This document shows, piece after piece, positions 1 to 6,555 of a DNA stretch of 17,292 nucleotides (within the stretch, counting starts at the first letter, position 1; each line of letters starts with the position of its first letter). The translations under genes and the position numbers were made by a program. The notes below the pieces were generated by a model. That model was not told the DNA's origin. It worked only from the letters and a program-made list of their open reading frames with translations, and made no database searches. This DNA is from a bacterium. GTDB taxonomy: Bacteria; Cyanobacteriota; Vampirovibrionia; Gastranaerophilales; Gastranaerophilaceae. The DNA is taken from the NCBI GenBank assembly GCA_004558955.1, contig SFZC01000032.1, forward strand, positions 1 through 17,292, read 5' to 3'.

Positions 1-1
1 A

Positions 2-358
2 CAAGCGTTTTTAGCAATCCCGAGAGAAATGGAAGAAGCCGCAATCGTTGACGGATGCAATGTTTTTCAAGTTTTTTGGAAGGTGCTTTTACCAATGGTA
101 AAACCTTCACTTGCTGTACTTGCAATCTTTACATTTATCGGCTCTTGGGGTGAATTCTTATGGCCAAGTATTATTTTGACAAAAGAATCAATGTACACAT
201 TGCCTGTCGGAGTAAACAATTTGCAAGGAATGTTCTCCTCAAACTGGAGATTTATCGCAGCCGGTTCAATAATTTCAACAATCCCGATTTTAATCTTCTT
301 CCTTGCTATGCAAAAATATTTCATCTCCGGAGAAAACGAAGGTGCAGTAAAAGGCTAA
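2..358 (+). CDS. Carbohydrate ABC transporter permease, MalG/UgpE type (5' truncated)
   Basis: The reading frame is open from base 2, so only the last 118 residues are present. They contain the EAA loop of ABC importers (EEAAIVDG, then a conserved LLP about 20 residues on), which docks onto the ATPase. Hydrophobic helices follow (around VLAIFTFIGSWGEFLW and the stretch starting AAGSIISTIPILIFFL), and the protein ends in GAVKG, a common C-terminus in the MalG/UgpE group. Such permeases form the inner-membrane channel with a second permease, a binding protein and a MalK/UgpC-type ATPase. The substrate cannot be read from this fragment. No ATPase is adjacent; the matching ATPase type lies at 8170-9168. 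The stop is only 15 bases from the stop of the convergent gene at 374, with no hairpin between. The family call is firm; the sugar specificity is unknown. Confidence 0.9.
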   Translation, partial: QAFLAIPREMEEAAIVDGCNVFQVFWKVLLPMVKPSLAVLAIFTFIGSWGEFLWPSIILTKESMYTLPVGVNNLQGMFSSNWRFIAAGSIISTIPILIFFLAMQKYFISGENEGAVKG

Positions 359-373
359 TTTTCAAAGGGAGAA

Positions 374-1708
374 TCAAGGCAGTGCGGGAACTTCCAATAA
401 CACTTGATGTTTTGACTGTTCGTAAATTGTATTTCTAAAATCTCTGATATATCTCGGACTTAAACCTATTTTGTAAAATACCCCCTGACGATAGAGTTCT
501 ACAAGTCTATCTACCTGCTTTTGGCAGTATAAAGGAGTATTCGGACGGCGTTGAATTTGACTTAGAAAATCAAGACTTTTTCTTTCCGAATTTTCACGGG
601 TCGAAGCTGCTCCAAAATTCTTCATTAAATCAGGTCCGCCGCAAGACCTCGGCAAAATATGTTCAACTGATGCCAAAGACGGCCAAACAAGAGCATGTCC
701 GATTTTGTCAGGTGTTGCAGGCATCAATTTCATCATAAAAGCCGAAAAACTTTCTTTTGATGTCGGAAGCTTTTGTGCAGTACTTATAACTTTTACCTGA
801 ATATCGTCATCTTTTATATCTTCAATAATTTTTACCAAATCGTACATAAAGTTTTTTCTTGAAAAAGATACGACAATTTCATTTTTATCAAGTCTTGCCT
901 TAGCCTCAGCCATTAATTCGTTCAAGCCTTCATGATTTTTCAAAACAGATTTTCGCAAAATAACTTTTAAAAATTTCAAAACCTCTTTTTGTTGTTCCAA
1001 CGTACTGTTGCTTGTCGTATTAGCAAAACGTTTTGCTTCTTTGTTCAATTTACGCATAACCTTTTTTGCTTTCAGGTCGGTTCCGTTATCAATTAAATTT
1101 GTAATTTTTGTTAATTTATACTTAAATTCATAAGATGAAAACGGTATATACACAGGCTTTTCGTCCAATTTTTTATGAGTATCCACCATTAACGCTTTGA
1201 ATTTTGAATAATATTTATCAGGTAACTGCTTAAAAATCTCATTCAATTCATAAAAAACGGGAGTCTGTTTTTTACGCAATCTGCGACAATAAACAGGCTT
1301 CAATTCGTCCAAAATAAGTTTAATCGGCTTGTCGGGAGTAACACTTGCACGTTCTTTCAGGATTTTAAAAAATCTTCCCTCAAACCCTATAAAACTGTCC
1401 TCGTAAGAATCCAACGTTTTCATAACTTCACTAATCGGTTTAGCGAACAAATTAGATTTTTGCCACCTGCTGTATTGTTTCGGGTCAATCAAAGTTATCC
1501 CGCTATACATACACGGTAATTTGTAGGCAAACAATGCCCTCAATTTTGAAGAATTTTGAATACTGCCAAACGAAACAGGTCGATATGCGGGAATATTATT
1601 CAGATTAGTAACGGTTTTTGCGAATTGAATATTGCTCCCCGTTGAACTCGAAGGCTCAAACTGTGAGTTTTGGGTAACTGTTCTGAATGTTATAGGTTGA
1701 ATCTTCAT
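374..1708 (-). CDS. Lineage-specific protein with HNH-endonuclease-like C-terminal motif
   Basis: This 444-residue protein has no overall family I recognise. Near the C-terminus, residues 347-380 read like the core of an HNH nuclease: SVEHILPRSCGG (E349, H350, G357, G358), then D360, N364, S369, N373 and R376, the usual order H..GG.D...N....S...N..R. At 66-70 is CMYSG, similar to the C.YTG turn that normally lies a few tens of residues before the HNH histidine; here about 280 residues intervene. That insert is Lys-rich and helical and seems to contain two related units (about 163-250 and 256-328; LDEKPVYIPFS.YEFKYKLTKI versus LDKNEIVVSFS.KNFMYDLVKI). The N-terminus (MKIQPITF, then a Ser/Asn-rich stretch to VSFG at 45-48) looks like a disordered leader, without a signal peptide. 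It lies 66 bases downstream of the TPR gene on the same strand. The nuclease role is inferred from motif pattern only. Confidence 0.5.
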   Translation of the reverse strand: MKIQPITFRTVTQNSQFEPSSSTGSNIQFAKTVTNLNNIPAYRPVSFGSIQNSSKLRALFAYKLPCMYSGITLIDPKQYSRWQKSNLFAKPISEVMKTLDSYEDSFIGFEGRFFKILKERASVTPDKPIKLILDELKPVYCRRLRKKQTPVFYELNEIFKQLPDKYYSKFKALMVDTHKKLDEKPVYIPFSSYEFKYKLTKITNLIDNGTDLKAKKVMRKLNKEAKRFANTTSNSTLEQQKEVLKFLKVILRKSVLKNHEGLNELMAEAKARLDKNEIVVSFSRKNFMYDLVKIIEDIKDDDIQVKVISTAQKLPTSKESFSAFMMKLMPATPDKIGHALVWPSLASVEHILPRSCGGPDLMKNFGAASTRENSERKSLDFLSQIQRRPNTPLYCQKQVDRLVELYRQGVFYKIGLSPRYIRDFRNTIYEQSKHQVLLEVPALP

Positions 1709-1774
1709 TTCTCTATTAATATTTTAAACTATTTTTCAAAAATATTAAAGTGGGTAATGAGATTAAAATGAAAA

Positions 1775-2923
1775 TTAGTATTCTTCTGTATATTCAAAAT
1801 CTTTTTGAGTAGGGTCAAAATATTTGATAGACGGACATGTTCCGAAGGTTTCAAGCATCGTTTTATCCATGTCTTGCTCTCTTACTACTCTTCCGTCAAT
1901 TATGTTTGAACCCTCATCTTTTTTGGAGTTTTTATCTTTATCTTTTTTCTTCTTGCCGAATTTCCATGAAGATTTCGGTTTTTCGTTGCTAACTTTTACT
2001 CTTGAGTCCTTCAAAACTTTTTGCATTTTTTCACGGTTTTCTTTTGACCTATAGACACTTCGGGTAATATCGTTCATTACAACGGCAACATAAGCCTGAA
2101 CGGAAGAGTTTTCATCAAGTGCGGTAATCAAAGTTATAGCCTTATCTATTTCCTCATAGGCATCATCATAATGTCCAAGTCTTTTCAATAAAACCGCCAA
2201 ATTATAATGAGCATCATAGTTCATCGGTTGCAGGTTTATTGATTTGCAATAACATTTGCCCGCTCTTCGGTAATCACCGAAAGCATGGTATGCCAACCCG
2301 AGGTTAAATTGAGCATCGTAATTATTTGGGTCAATCTTAACTGCATGTTCGTAAGATTCAATCGCCTTACTGTAATATTTTCTTTTGAGGACTTTATCAG
2401 TTGTGTAAAGAGCCTTCATTTTGTAAGTTACACCACGGTTGTAATATGCAATCGCATAATTTTCTTTTGAACTCAATTTGTTATCATAAACATAAGGAAT
2501 AGTCAGTAGTCTTCGTTTTGTATTAATTACATTATCATACTGTTCTATCGCTTCATCAAACGAGCCGAGTTTTTCCGAAGCAATTAGCCCGTAATTTATT
2601 CTTGCAACCATCATTTTAGGATTATATTTAAACGCCTGCGAATACGCATACATTGCAGACTGATAATCTTCGTAAACAACGTATAAATTTCCCAAATTAT
2701 ACCAAGCATCATAGTGGTTCGGAAAGAGTGACAAACCTTTGCTATAATAACGTATTGCCTGATTTAACTCGGATTCCTGATAAGCCTGATCACCTTTTTC
2801 AATAAAATACATACCTTTCAACTTGTTGACCTGTGTCATTACAAATTGCTGATTAAAGTATGCAAACACACAAATCACGCCGATTACAAATATTGAAAAT
2901 AATGCCGATAGTATTTTTTTCAA
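1775..2923 (-). CDS. Membrane-anchored TPR repeat protein
   Basis: 382 residues. The start is TTG at 2923: a TAG lies two codons upstream in frame, the TTG is needed to give the hydrophobic N-terminus, and an AGGAC ribosome-binding site (2932-2936) sits 8 bases before it. Residues 4-24 form one transmembrane or uncleaved signal-anchor helix. Residues about 40-270 are tetratricopeptide repeats, with clear copies around YDAWYNLGNLYVVYEDYQSA, YDAQFNLGLAYHAFGDYRRA and YDAHYNLAVLLKRLGHYDDA. The tail (about 295-340) is very Lys-rich (KFGKKKKDKDKNSKKDEG) and ends in an acidic segment. TPRs are protein-interaction scaffolds, so an envelope-tethered assembly role is likely, but no partner can be named. 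The orientation of the TPR domain across the membrane is uncertain; the charged tail could bind nucleic acid or lipid. Confidence 0.75.
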   Translation of the reverse strand: MKKILSALFSIFVIGVICVFAYFNQQFVMTQVNKLKGMYFIEKGDQAYQESELNQAIRYYSKGLSLFPNHYDAWYNLGNLYVVYEDYQSAMYAYSQAFKYNPKMMVARINYGLIASEKLGSFDEAIEQYDNVINTKRRLLTIPYVYDNKLSSKENYAIAYYNRGVTYKMKALYTTDKVLKRKYYSKAIESYEHAVKIDPNNYDAQFNLGLAYHAFGDYRRAGKCYCKSINLQPMNYDAHYNLAVLLKRLGHYDDAYEEIDKAITLITALDENSSVQAYVAVVMNDITRSVYRSKENREKMQKVLKDSRVKVSNEKPKSSWKFGKKKKDKDKNSKKDEGSNIIDGRVVREQDMDKTMLETFGTCPSIKYFDPTQKDFEYTEEY

Positions 2924-2994
2924 AGCCTATAGTCCTAATTATACGTCTATATTTATAATAAATACTTTGCTAAATAATAACATCAACCAAATAA

Positions 2995-3014
2995 TGTAAC
3001 AAATTTGTAACAAA
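2995..3014. promoter_or_regulatory. Tandem 9-bp direct repeat upstream of the 3097 gene promoter
   Basis: TGTAACAAA occurs twice, at 2995-3003 and 3006-3014, offset by 11 bases, about one helical turn. The pair lies just upstream of the candidate -35 of the 3097 gene and also in the leader region of the divergent TPR gene (start 2923). Direct repeats on one face of the helix are typical of activator or repressor sites. The repeat is visible; the regulatory role is inferred. Confidence 0.35.
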
Positions 3015-3032
3015 AAACTCACCTCACGCAAT

Positions 3033-3060
3033 TTTACAAACTCAAAATTGTTTATATAAG
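3033..3060 (+). promoter_or_regulatory. Candidate sigma-70-type promoter for the 3097 gene
   Basis: TTTACA at 3033-3038 and TATAAG at 3055-3060 are separated by 16 bases. Transcription would start near 3067 and leave a leader of about 30 bases containing the GGAGG ribosome-binding site at 3087-3091. Confidence 0.45.
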
Positions 3061-3096
3061 TAAGGTAGGTTAGAAAATTTATTTTTGGAGGTTAGA

Positions 3097-3888
3097 ATGT
3101 ACGATTACAACTGTGGATTTAGTCCTGCAGGAAGCTTAAACGGAGCTCCGTTTGGAGTATATAGCGATGCAGACTTGGATATGGATTTTACAACAAGCTC
3201 ATACCCCGGAATGGCAACAGGCAGCGTTTTCGGTGACGGCTTTTCGATGATGCCTATGGCTGGCGGATACGGCGGCGGATTTGATATGCAAAGCATGTAC
3301 AACAACATGCAACAGCAACAACAATTCCAAACAGATTACTCAATCAAACAACAACAATTAAATCGTAATGCAGACCTTCAAGTTAATGCTCCGATGGAAG
3401 CAATAAAAGGTGCAGCTACAGCATTAAAAGATAAAATCACAAGCAACGAACAAGACCAAATTCGTGATGCTTACGAAAGATATGTAAACGCAGTAGCGGC
3501 TGCTTACGGAACAACTCCTGACGATAGCGTAATCAAAGCAAGAGCAAATTCCTTGTATGCAAACATGAATAATGGAGTAACCTTAGTTCAAGACTTAAGA
3601 CAGTACGGTCACGGCTCAATGACTCAAGGTTTAATTCAAGGTATGACCTTCGGTTTGTATGACAAACGCAGTGCAGAAGATAACATTTCTACAATTACGG
3701 GTTCTCCTGTCGGTACAACCGAAAAAACAAAACACAATCTCGGCAGATTAGCAGGTGCAGCAACCTTGGGCGGTATCGCAGGCGGTATTGCAAAGGCTTG
3801 CAAATCAGGCAAAGCAGGCAAAATCGGCTTGATTGTGGCAGGTATTGCAACAGCAATTTCCTTTATTACAGGCAAAGTTACAACATAA
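3097..3888 (+). CDS. Hypothetical Gly/Gln-rich protein with C-terminal glycine-zipper segments
   Basis: 263 residues; family not recognised. The start is ATG 3097, because GGAGG at 3087-3091 is placed for it; the TTG at 3085 overlaps that site. Three zones can be seen. Residues 1-75 are Gly/Ser/Met/Phe-rich and probably disordered (NGAPFGVYSDADLDMDF; a GGYGGG stretch). Residues 75-95 are Gln/Asn-rich. Residues about 98-175 are helical and charged (MEAIKGAATALKDKI; DQIRDAYERYVNAVAAAYG). The C-terminal part has two Gly/Ala-rich hydrophobic stretches, LAGAATLGGIAGGIAKA and GLIVAGIATAISFITGK, separated by a Lys/Gly linker, resembling glycine-zipper membrane hairpins. There is no signal peptide. 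It has its own promoter, a strong ribosome-binding site and a terminator, so it is probably monocistronic and well expressed. Membrane association or assembly into a multimer is an inference. Confidence 0.7.
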   Translation: MYDYNCGFSPAGSLNGAPFGVYSDADLDMDFTTSSYPGMATGSVFGDGFSMMPMAGGYGGGFDMQSMYNNMQQQQQFQTDYSIKQQQLNRNADLQVNAPMEAIKGAATALKDKITSNEQDQIRDAYERYVNAVAAAYGTTPDDSVIKARANSLYANMNNGVTLVQDLRQYGHGSMTQGLIQGMTFGLYDKRSAEDNISTITGSPVGTTEKTKHNLGRLAGAATLGGIAGGIAKACKSGKAGKIGLIVAGIATAISFITGKVTT

Positions 3889-3936
3889 CTGAAACAATAA
3901 CTAATATTCCTAAAATTTCTTCCTATGTAAAAAACC

Positions 3937-3965
3937 GCCGAATCTGAATAAGGTTCGGCATTTTT
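3937..3965 (+). terminator. Rho-independent terminator of the 3097 gene
   Basis: GCCGAATC (3937-3944) pairs with GGTTCGGC (3952-3959), an 8-bp stem with one T-G pair and a 7-base loop, followed by A and T5. It lies 48 bases after the stop codon at 3888. Confidence 0.8.
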
Positions 3966-3968
3966 ATC

Positions 3969-4029
3969 AAAAAAAAGCCTGCTAAAAGGAGTAAATAGCA
4001 GGACTAAGTTCAGTAAAAGAGACATCAAT
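3969..4029 (-). ncRNA. Candidate small RNA with anti-Shine-Dalgarno-like terminator loop
   Basis: On the minus strand a promoter (4036-4065) is followed within about 60 bases by a strong intrinsic terminator: CCTGCTA (4002-3996) and TAGCAGG (3984-3978), an 11-base loop, one C, then T8 (3976-3969). No gene on this strand needs that terminator, because the next gene to the right, at 4110, runs the other way. The predicted transcript is about 61 nt and has no plausible open reading frame. Its loop, TTTACTCCTTT, is complementary to AAAGGAG-type ribosome-binding sites and resembles the 3' end of 16S rRNA. The hairpin and T-run are directly visible; transcription and any targeting of messenger RNAs are inferred. 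Alternatively it only insulates the 3097 gene from antisense transcription. Confidence 0.4.
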
Positions 4030-4035
4030 CACTAA

Positions 4036-4065
4036 ATATTATTATGCGTTTTAAAAAATCGTCAA
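4036..4065 (-). promoter_or_regulatory. Candidate minus-strand promoter for the small RNA
   Basis: On the minus strand TTGACG (4065-4060) is followed after 18 bases by TAATAT (4041-4036); an alternative AATAAT (4043-4038) gives a 16-base spacer. The -35 matches the consensus at five of six positions. It lies back to back with the promoter of the 4110 gene. Confidence 0.4.
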
Positions 4066-4074
4066 ATATTTTTG

Positions 4075-4103
4075 TGGAAAATTTTTAAAATTTATTTTAT
4101 ACT
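4075..4103 (+). promoter_or_regulatory. Candidate promoter placing transcription start at the 4110 start codon
   Basis: TGGAAA (4075-4080) and TATACT (4098-4103) are 17 bases apart. The -10 ends 6 bases before the ATG at 4110, so the message would be leaderless or nearly so, which fits the absence of a ribosome-binding site there. The -35 is weak. Confidence 0.35.
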
Positions 4104-4109
4104 ACTGAT

Positions 4110-4727
4110 ATGAAAAGATTTTTAACTATAATTATTTTGGGTTGTGTGTTAATTTGTTCGACAGGAACAGCAAATTCTATCGACTTACCGTGGAAAAAAG
4201 AAAAGGCTCAAGTTGAACTTGACGAAACCTCTCAACAAGCAAGAATTTTATACGCACAAAATGACATTGATGCCGCTTTGAAACTTTTAAAAAGCAAAGG
4301 CGAATTAACAAGAACCGCTGAGGATTGGCTTTTAATCGGTAACATTTTGCAAGACAAAGACAGAATTGACGAAGCAATTTACATGTTCAAAAAATCAATC
4401 GAGGTTGACCCAAAATACTACAAAGCACACTACAATTTGGGTTATATCTACTTGTCACAGGACAAACCAAACATGGCTCTTGCAGAATTTAAACAAGCAG
4501 TCAAATATAAAGACAATTTTGCCTACGGATATTACAATATGGGCTGTGCGTATTTAGCACTAAAACAGTATCGAAACGCACGATATAATTTTTACAAAGC
4601 CTTAGATATTAAAGGTGATGAACCGTCAATATATTACAATTTGGCATACACATATAAAATGCTGAATAACGAAAAACAGGCAAAAACTTACTACGATTTA
4701 TACAACAAACTAATAGAAAGACAGTAA
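4110..4727 (+). CDS. Secreted TPR repeat protein
   Basis: 205 residues. The N-terminus (MKRFLTIIILGCVLICSTGTANS) is a Sec signal peptide: two basic residues, a hydrophobic core, and a polar end with a plausible cleavage after ANS or GTA. Neither of the two cysteines is in a good lipobox. Residues about 40-200 hold about four tetratricopeptide repeats, for example YYKAHYNLGYIYLSQDKPNM and FAYGYYNMGCAYLALKQYRN. It probably acts as a periplasmic or exported scaffold; the partner is unknown. The stop is followed after a single base by the ATG of the HAD gene, so the two are almost certainly co-transcribed and perhaps translationally coupled. No ribosome-binding site precedes the ATG. Confidence 0.8.
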   Translation: MKRFLTIIILGCVLICSTGTANSIDLPWKKEKAQVELDETSQQARILYAQNDIDAALKLLKSKGELTRTAEDWLLIGNILQDKDRIDEAIYMFKKSIEVDPKYYKAHYNLGYIYLSQDKPNMALAEFKQAVKYKDNFAYGYYNMGCAYLALKQYRNARYNFYKALDIKGDEPSIYYNLAYTYKMLNNEKQAKTYYDLYNKLIERQ

Positions 4728-4728
4728 A

Positions 4729-5421
4729 ATGAAATATCAGGGAATAATTTTTGACTTTAACGGAACATTGTTTTGGGATTCCGCCAAGCACAAACAGGCA
4801 TGGCGAGAATTTTCCAAAAGATTGCGTGGCACATCTTTTTCTGATGAAGAAATGATTAAGTACATGTTCGGAAGAACAAATGAAGCAATTATTACTTATG
4901 CAATTTCTAAAAAGCCGACACCGCAAATGGTCGAAGATTTAGGACAAGAAAAAGAAGCACTATATCGACAAATGTGTCTTGAAGATAAAGAAAACTTCAA
5001 ATTAGCGGACGGCGTACCTGAATTTTTGGATTTTTTGAAAAAAAATAGTATTCCACGAACAATCGCAACTATGGCGGATAAACCAAATGTTGATTTTTAT
5101 ATTGAACATTTTCACCTTGAAAAATGGTTTGACTTAGACAAAATCGTATATTCAAACGGACTTATTCCGGGTAAACCTGCTCCCGATATTTATCAAATTG
5201 CGGCAAAAAACTTGCATCTTGCCCCAAAAGATTGTATTGTAGTAGAAGACGCTGTTTCGGGAATTGACTCGGCTCAAGCGGCGGGTATCGGCAAAATTAT
5301 AGCAATTTGCTCGGAAGAACCACCTGAATTTTACAAATCAATCCCTGCGGTTAGTGAAATTATTACAAGCTTTAGAAATTTTGACAAAGATTTATTTGAA
5401 AAACAAAAAATTGCAATGTAA
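4729..5421 (+). CDS. HAD-superfamily hydrolase, beta-phosphoglucomutase-like, with Asp-to-Asn change in motif I
   Basis: 230 residues, a normal length for HAD subfamily I with an alpha-helical cap (about residues 15-85). The motifs are in order: motif I FDFNGT (nucleophile D9; the second acid is N11 rather than the usual Asp), motif II at T114 (TIATMADK), motif III K149 (GKPAPDIY) and motif IV VVEDA (E173, D174). These enzymes act on small phosphorylated metabolites through an aspartyl-phosphate, and the second Asp normally serves as acid/base. With Asn there, hydrolysis should be slowed or changed; as far as I recall, FDFNGTLF-type HADs occur elsewhere in gut bacteria, so this is a subfamily trait rather than damage. 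It starts 1 base after the TPR gene. The substrate cannot be told. Confidence 0.85.
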   Translation: MKYQGIIFDFNGTLFWDSAKHKQAWREFSKRLRGTSFSDEEMIKYMFGRTNEAIITYAISKKPTPQMVEDLGQEKEALYRQMCLEDKENFKLADGVPEFLDFLKKNSIPRTIATMADKPNVDFYIEHFHLEKWFDLDKIVYSNGLIPGKPAPDIYQIAAKNLHLAPKDCIVVEDAVSGIDSAQAAGIGKIIAICSEEPPEFYKSIPAVSEIITSFRNFDKDLFEKQKIAM

Positions 5422-5766
5422 AACCAAACTAAAAGGTCACAGTAACAATCTGTTTAATTTTGTAACGGATTCCGGCTCTACGGACGGAACGAAATTTTGG
5501 GAGTGCTTACCCAAGCTAGTAATCCAGAAATTTATACTCAATATTGAACTTCTATTTCAAAGCTCAAACGTAGGTCGAAATTGCTATTCCGACACTTAAA
5601 TTAACGATGTTGGCATAGCAATGCCAACATACTTTTCAAAAGACGAATTTCAGACAACGTCTGCAATTCAACCCGTTGGGCAAGTATGCCAAGCGACATG
5701 TTACCACACCAAAGCTTTTGGAATTCTGAAAACTTAGAAAACTTTACATCTTTTTAAACACTTTTC
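5422..5766. other. Intergenic stretch, possible decayed sequence or interspersed repeat
   Basis: Between the HAD and DedA genes there is no convincing gene. The left part (about 5440-5600) has more GC than other gaps in the window (for example CGGATTCCGGCTCTACGGAC) and short open frames, but no start with a ribosome-binding site. The right part holds dyads: a perfect 10-bp hairpin (5607-5630) and CAGAC-AAC-GTCTG (5651-5663). A 32-codon minus-strand frame (5699 to 5601) spans the hairpin but has no clear ribosome-binding site. It may be remnants of a lost gene or a copy of an intergenic repeat family. Confidence 0.3.
5607..5630. repeat. Perfect 10-bp inverted repeat, possible terminator of the TPR-HAD unit
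   Basis: ATGTTGGCAT (5607-5616), loop AGCA, ATGCCAACAT (5621-5630). On the plus strand it is followed by ACTTTTC, a poor T-run, so it may be a weak terminator of the upstream unit or a structural repeat. Confidence 0.45.
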
Positions 5767-5775
5767 TGCTACAAT
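5767..5775 (+). promoter_or_regulatory. Extended -10 promoter of the DedA gene
   Basis: TGC-TACAAT (5767-5775) matches the extended -10 form TGnTATAAT at all but one base. No good -35 lies at normal spacing, as is common with extended -10 promoters. The AAGGAG ribosome-binding site follows at 5794-5799. Confidence 0.45.
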
Positions 5776-5807
5776 CAATTTGGAAGAATGAAGAAGGAGA
5801 GAAATTA

Positions 5808-6440
5808 ATGTTAGATAATATAATAGCACCAATTATCAGTTGGATAGAAGGTGTAATTACCTCGGTCGGACCATTTGGGATTACTCTTTTAATGGCGATA
5901 GAATCCTGCAATATTCCGTTGCCGTCTGAGGCGATTTTACCGTTTGCGGGATATTTGGTAAGCAAAGGTACAATGAATTTCCACGTTGTGGCTTTTGCAG
6001 GAGCGTTCGGTTGTGTTTTAGGCTCATTACCGTCTTACTACATCGGATACTTTGGCGGAAGAAAACTTCTTGAAAAATACGGCAAATATGTTCTCGTAAC
6101 AAAAAAAGACCTCGATGAAGCAGACAAATTCGTTGAAAAATTCGGGGATTGGGCATTTTTCTTATGCAGAATGTTGCCTGTCGTGAGAACTTTTATTTCG
6201 TTCCCTGCAGGAATTTTGAAGGCGAAAAAACGTAACTTCTTCACATTGACCTTTGTCGGTTCACTAATTTGGAGTTATGTTTTGGTTTATGTCGGTGTTA
6301 AACTCGGCGAACACTTAGACAAAATGAAAGCAATTTGGCACAAATTCGACTATATCATCATTGTTGCGTGCTTGATTTTAGGAATTTGGTATATTTACAG
6401 ACACGTTAAACAAGTTATTGTCGAAAAGAATGAACAATAA
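5808..6440 (+). CDS. DedA family membrane protein (SNARE-associated/VTT domain)
   Basis: 210 residues, the normal length for the family. AAGGAG at 5794-5799 is 8 bases before the ATG. The DedA hallmarks are visible: E32 and the IPLPSE segment (P39, E41) in the first re-entrant region, GRKLLEKYGKY at 85-94, and R121-x5-R127 with P133 in the second (FLCRMLPVVRTFISFPAGI). The R-x5-R spacing equals that of the essential arginines of E. coli YqjA/YghB. Hydrophobic helices are near 22-50, 58-80, 145-165 and 181-197. DedA proteins sit in the inner membrane and are implicated in recycling undecaprenyl phosphate and other lipid carriers across the bilayer, and in membrane-potential homeostasis. It looks monocistronic, with its own promoter. 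Which lipid this paralogue moves is unknown. Confidence 0.9.
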   Translation: MLDNIIAPIISWIEGVITSVGPFGITLLMAIESCNIPLPSEAILPFAGYLVSKGTMNFHVVAFAGAFGCVLGSLPSYYIGYFGGRKLLEKYGKYVLVTKKDLDEADKFVEKFGDWAFFLCRMLPVVRTFISFPAGILKAKKRNFFTLTFVGSLIWSYVLVYVGVKLGEHLDKMKAIWHKFDYIIIVACLILGIWYIYRHVKQVIVEKNEQ

Positions 6441-6494
6441 TTGAAATGTTGTTTAATAAATTTTAACGGTTGTAAACTCAAGGGGTTAAAAGTT

Positions 6495-6555
6495 TTCGGT
6501 TAAATCTTTGACCTAACCGAACAAGAGAAATAACAAGGTTTTACTTGTTATTTCT
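6495..6555. terminator. Two hairpins between convergent genes (DedA and the 109-residue protein)
   Basis: The first hairpin pairs TTCGGTTA (6495-6502) with TAACCGAA (6514-6521). The second pairs AGAAATAACAAG (6526-6537) with CTTGTTATTTCT (6544-6555), 12 bp with a 6-base loop; its right arm contains the stop codon of the minus-strand gene. Neither has a strong T-run, although on the minus strand the first is followed by AACTTTTAA. Placement suggests shared termination of the two convergent genes. Confidence 0.4.

Noticed and set aside
3085..3096. TTG start at 3085 for the Gly/Gln-rich protein
   Set aside because: It overlaps the GGAGG ribosome-binding site that is correctly spaced for ATG 3097.
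3636..4028. 130-codon minus-strand frame
   Set aside because: It lies antisense to the 3097 gene, its start region runs through the terminators and small-RNA unit, and it shows no family pattern.
4110..4180. Lipoprotein signal in the secreted TPR protein (ILGC or LLIC-like)
   Set aside because: The first Cys follows too short a hydrophobic core and the second has Ile at -1, so neither is a good lipobox.
5354..5599. 81-codon plus-strand frame after the HAD gene
   Set aside because: It starts inside the HAD gene in another frame, has no ribosome-binding site and resembles nothing known.
5601..5699. 32-codon minus-strand frame across the 5607-5630 hairpin
   Set aside because: No clear ribosome-binding site and it is explained by the dyad; kept only as part of the intergenic note.
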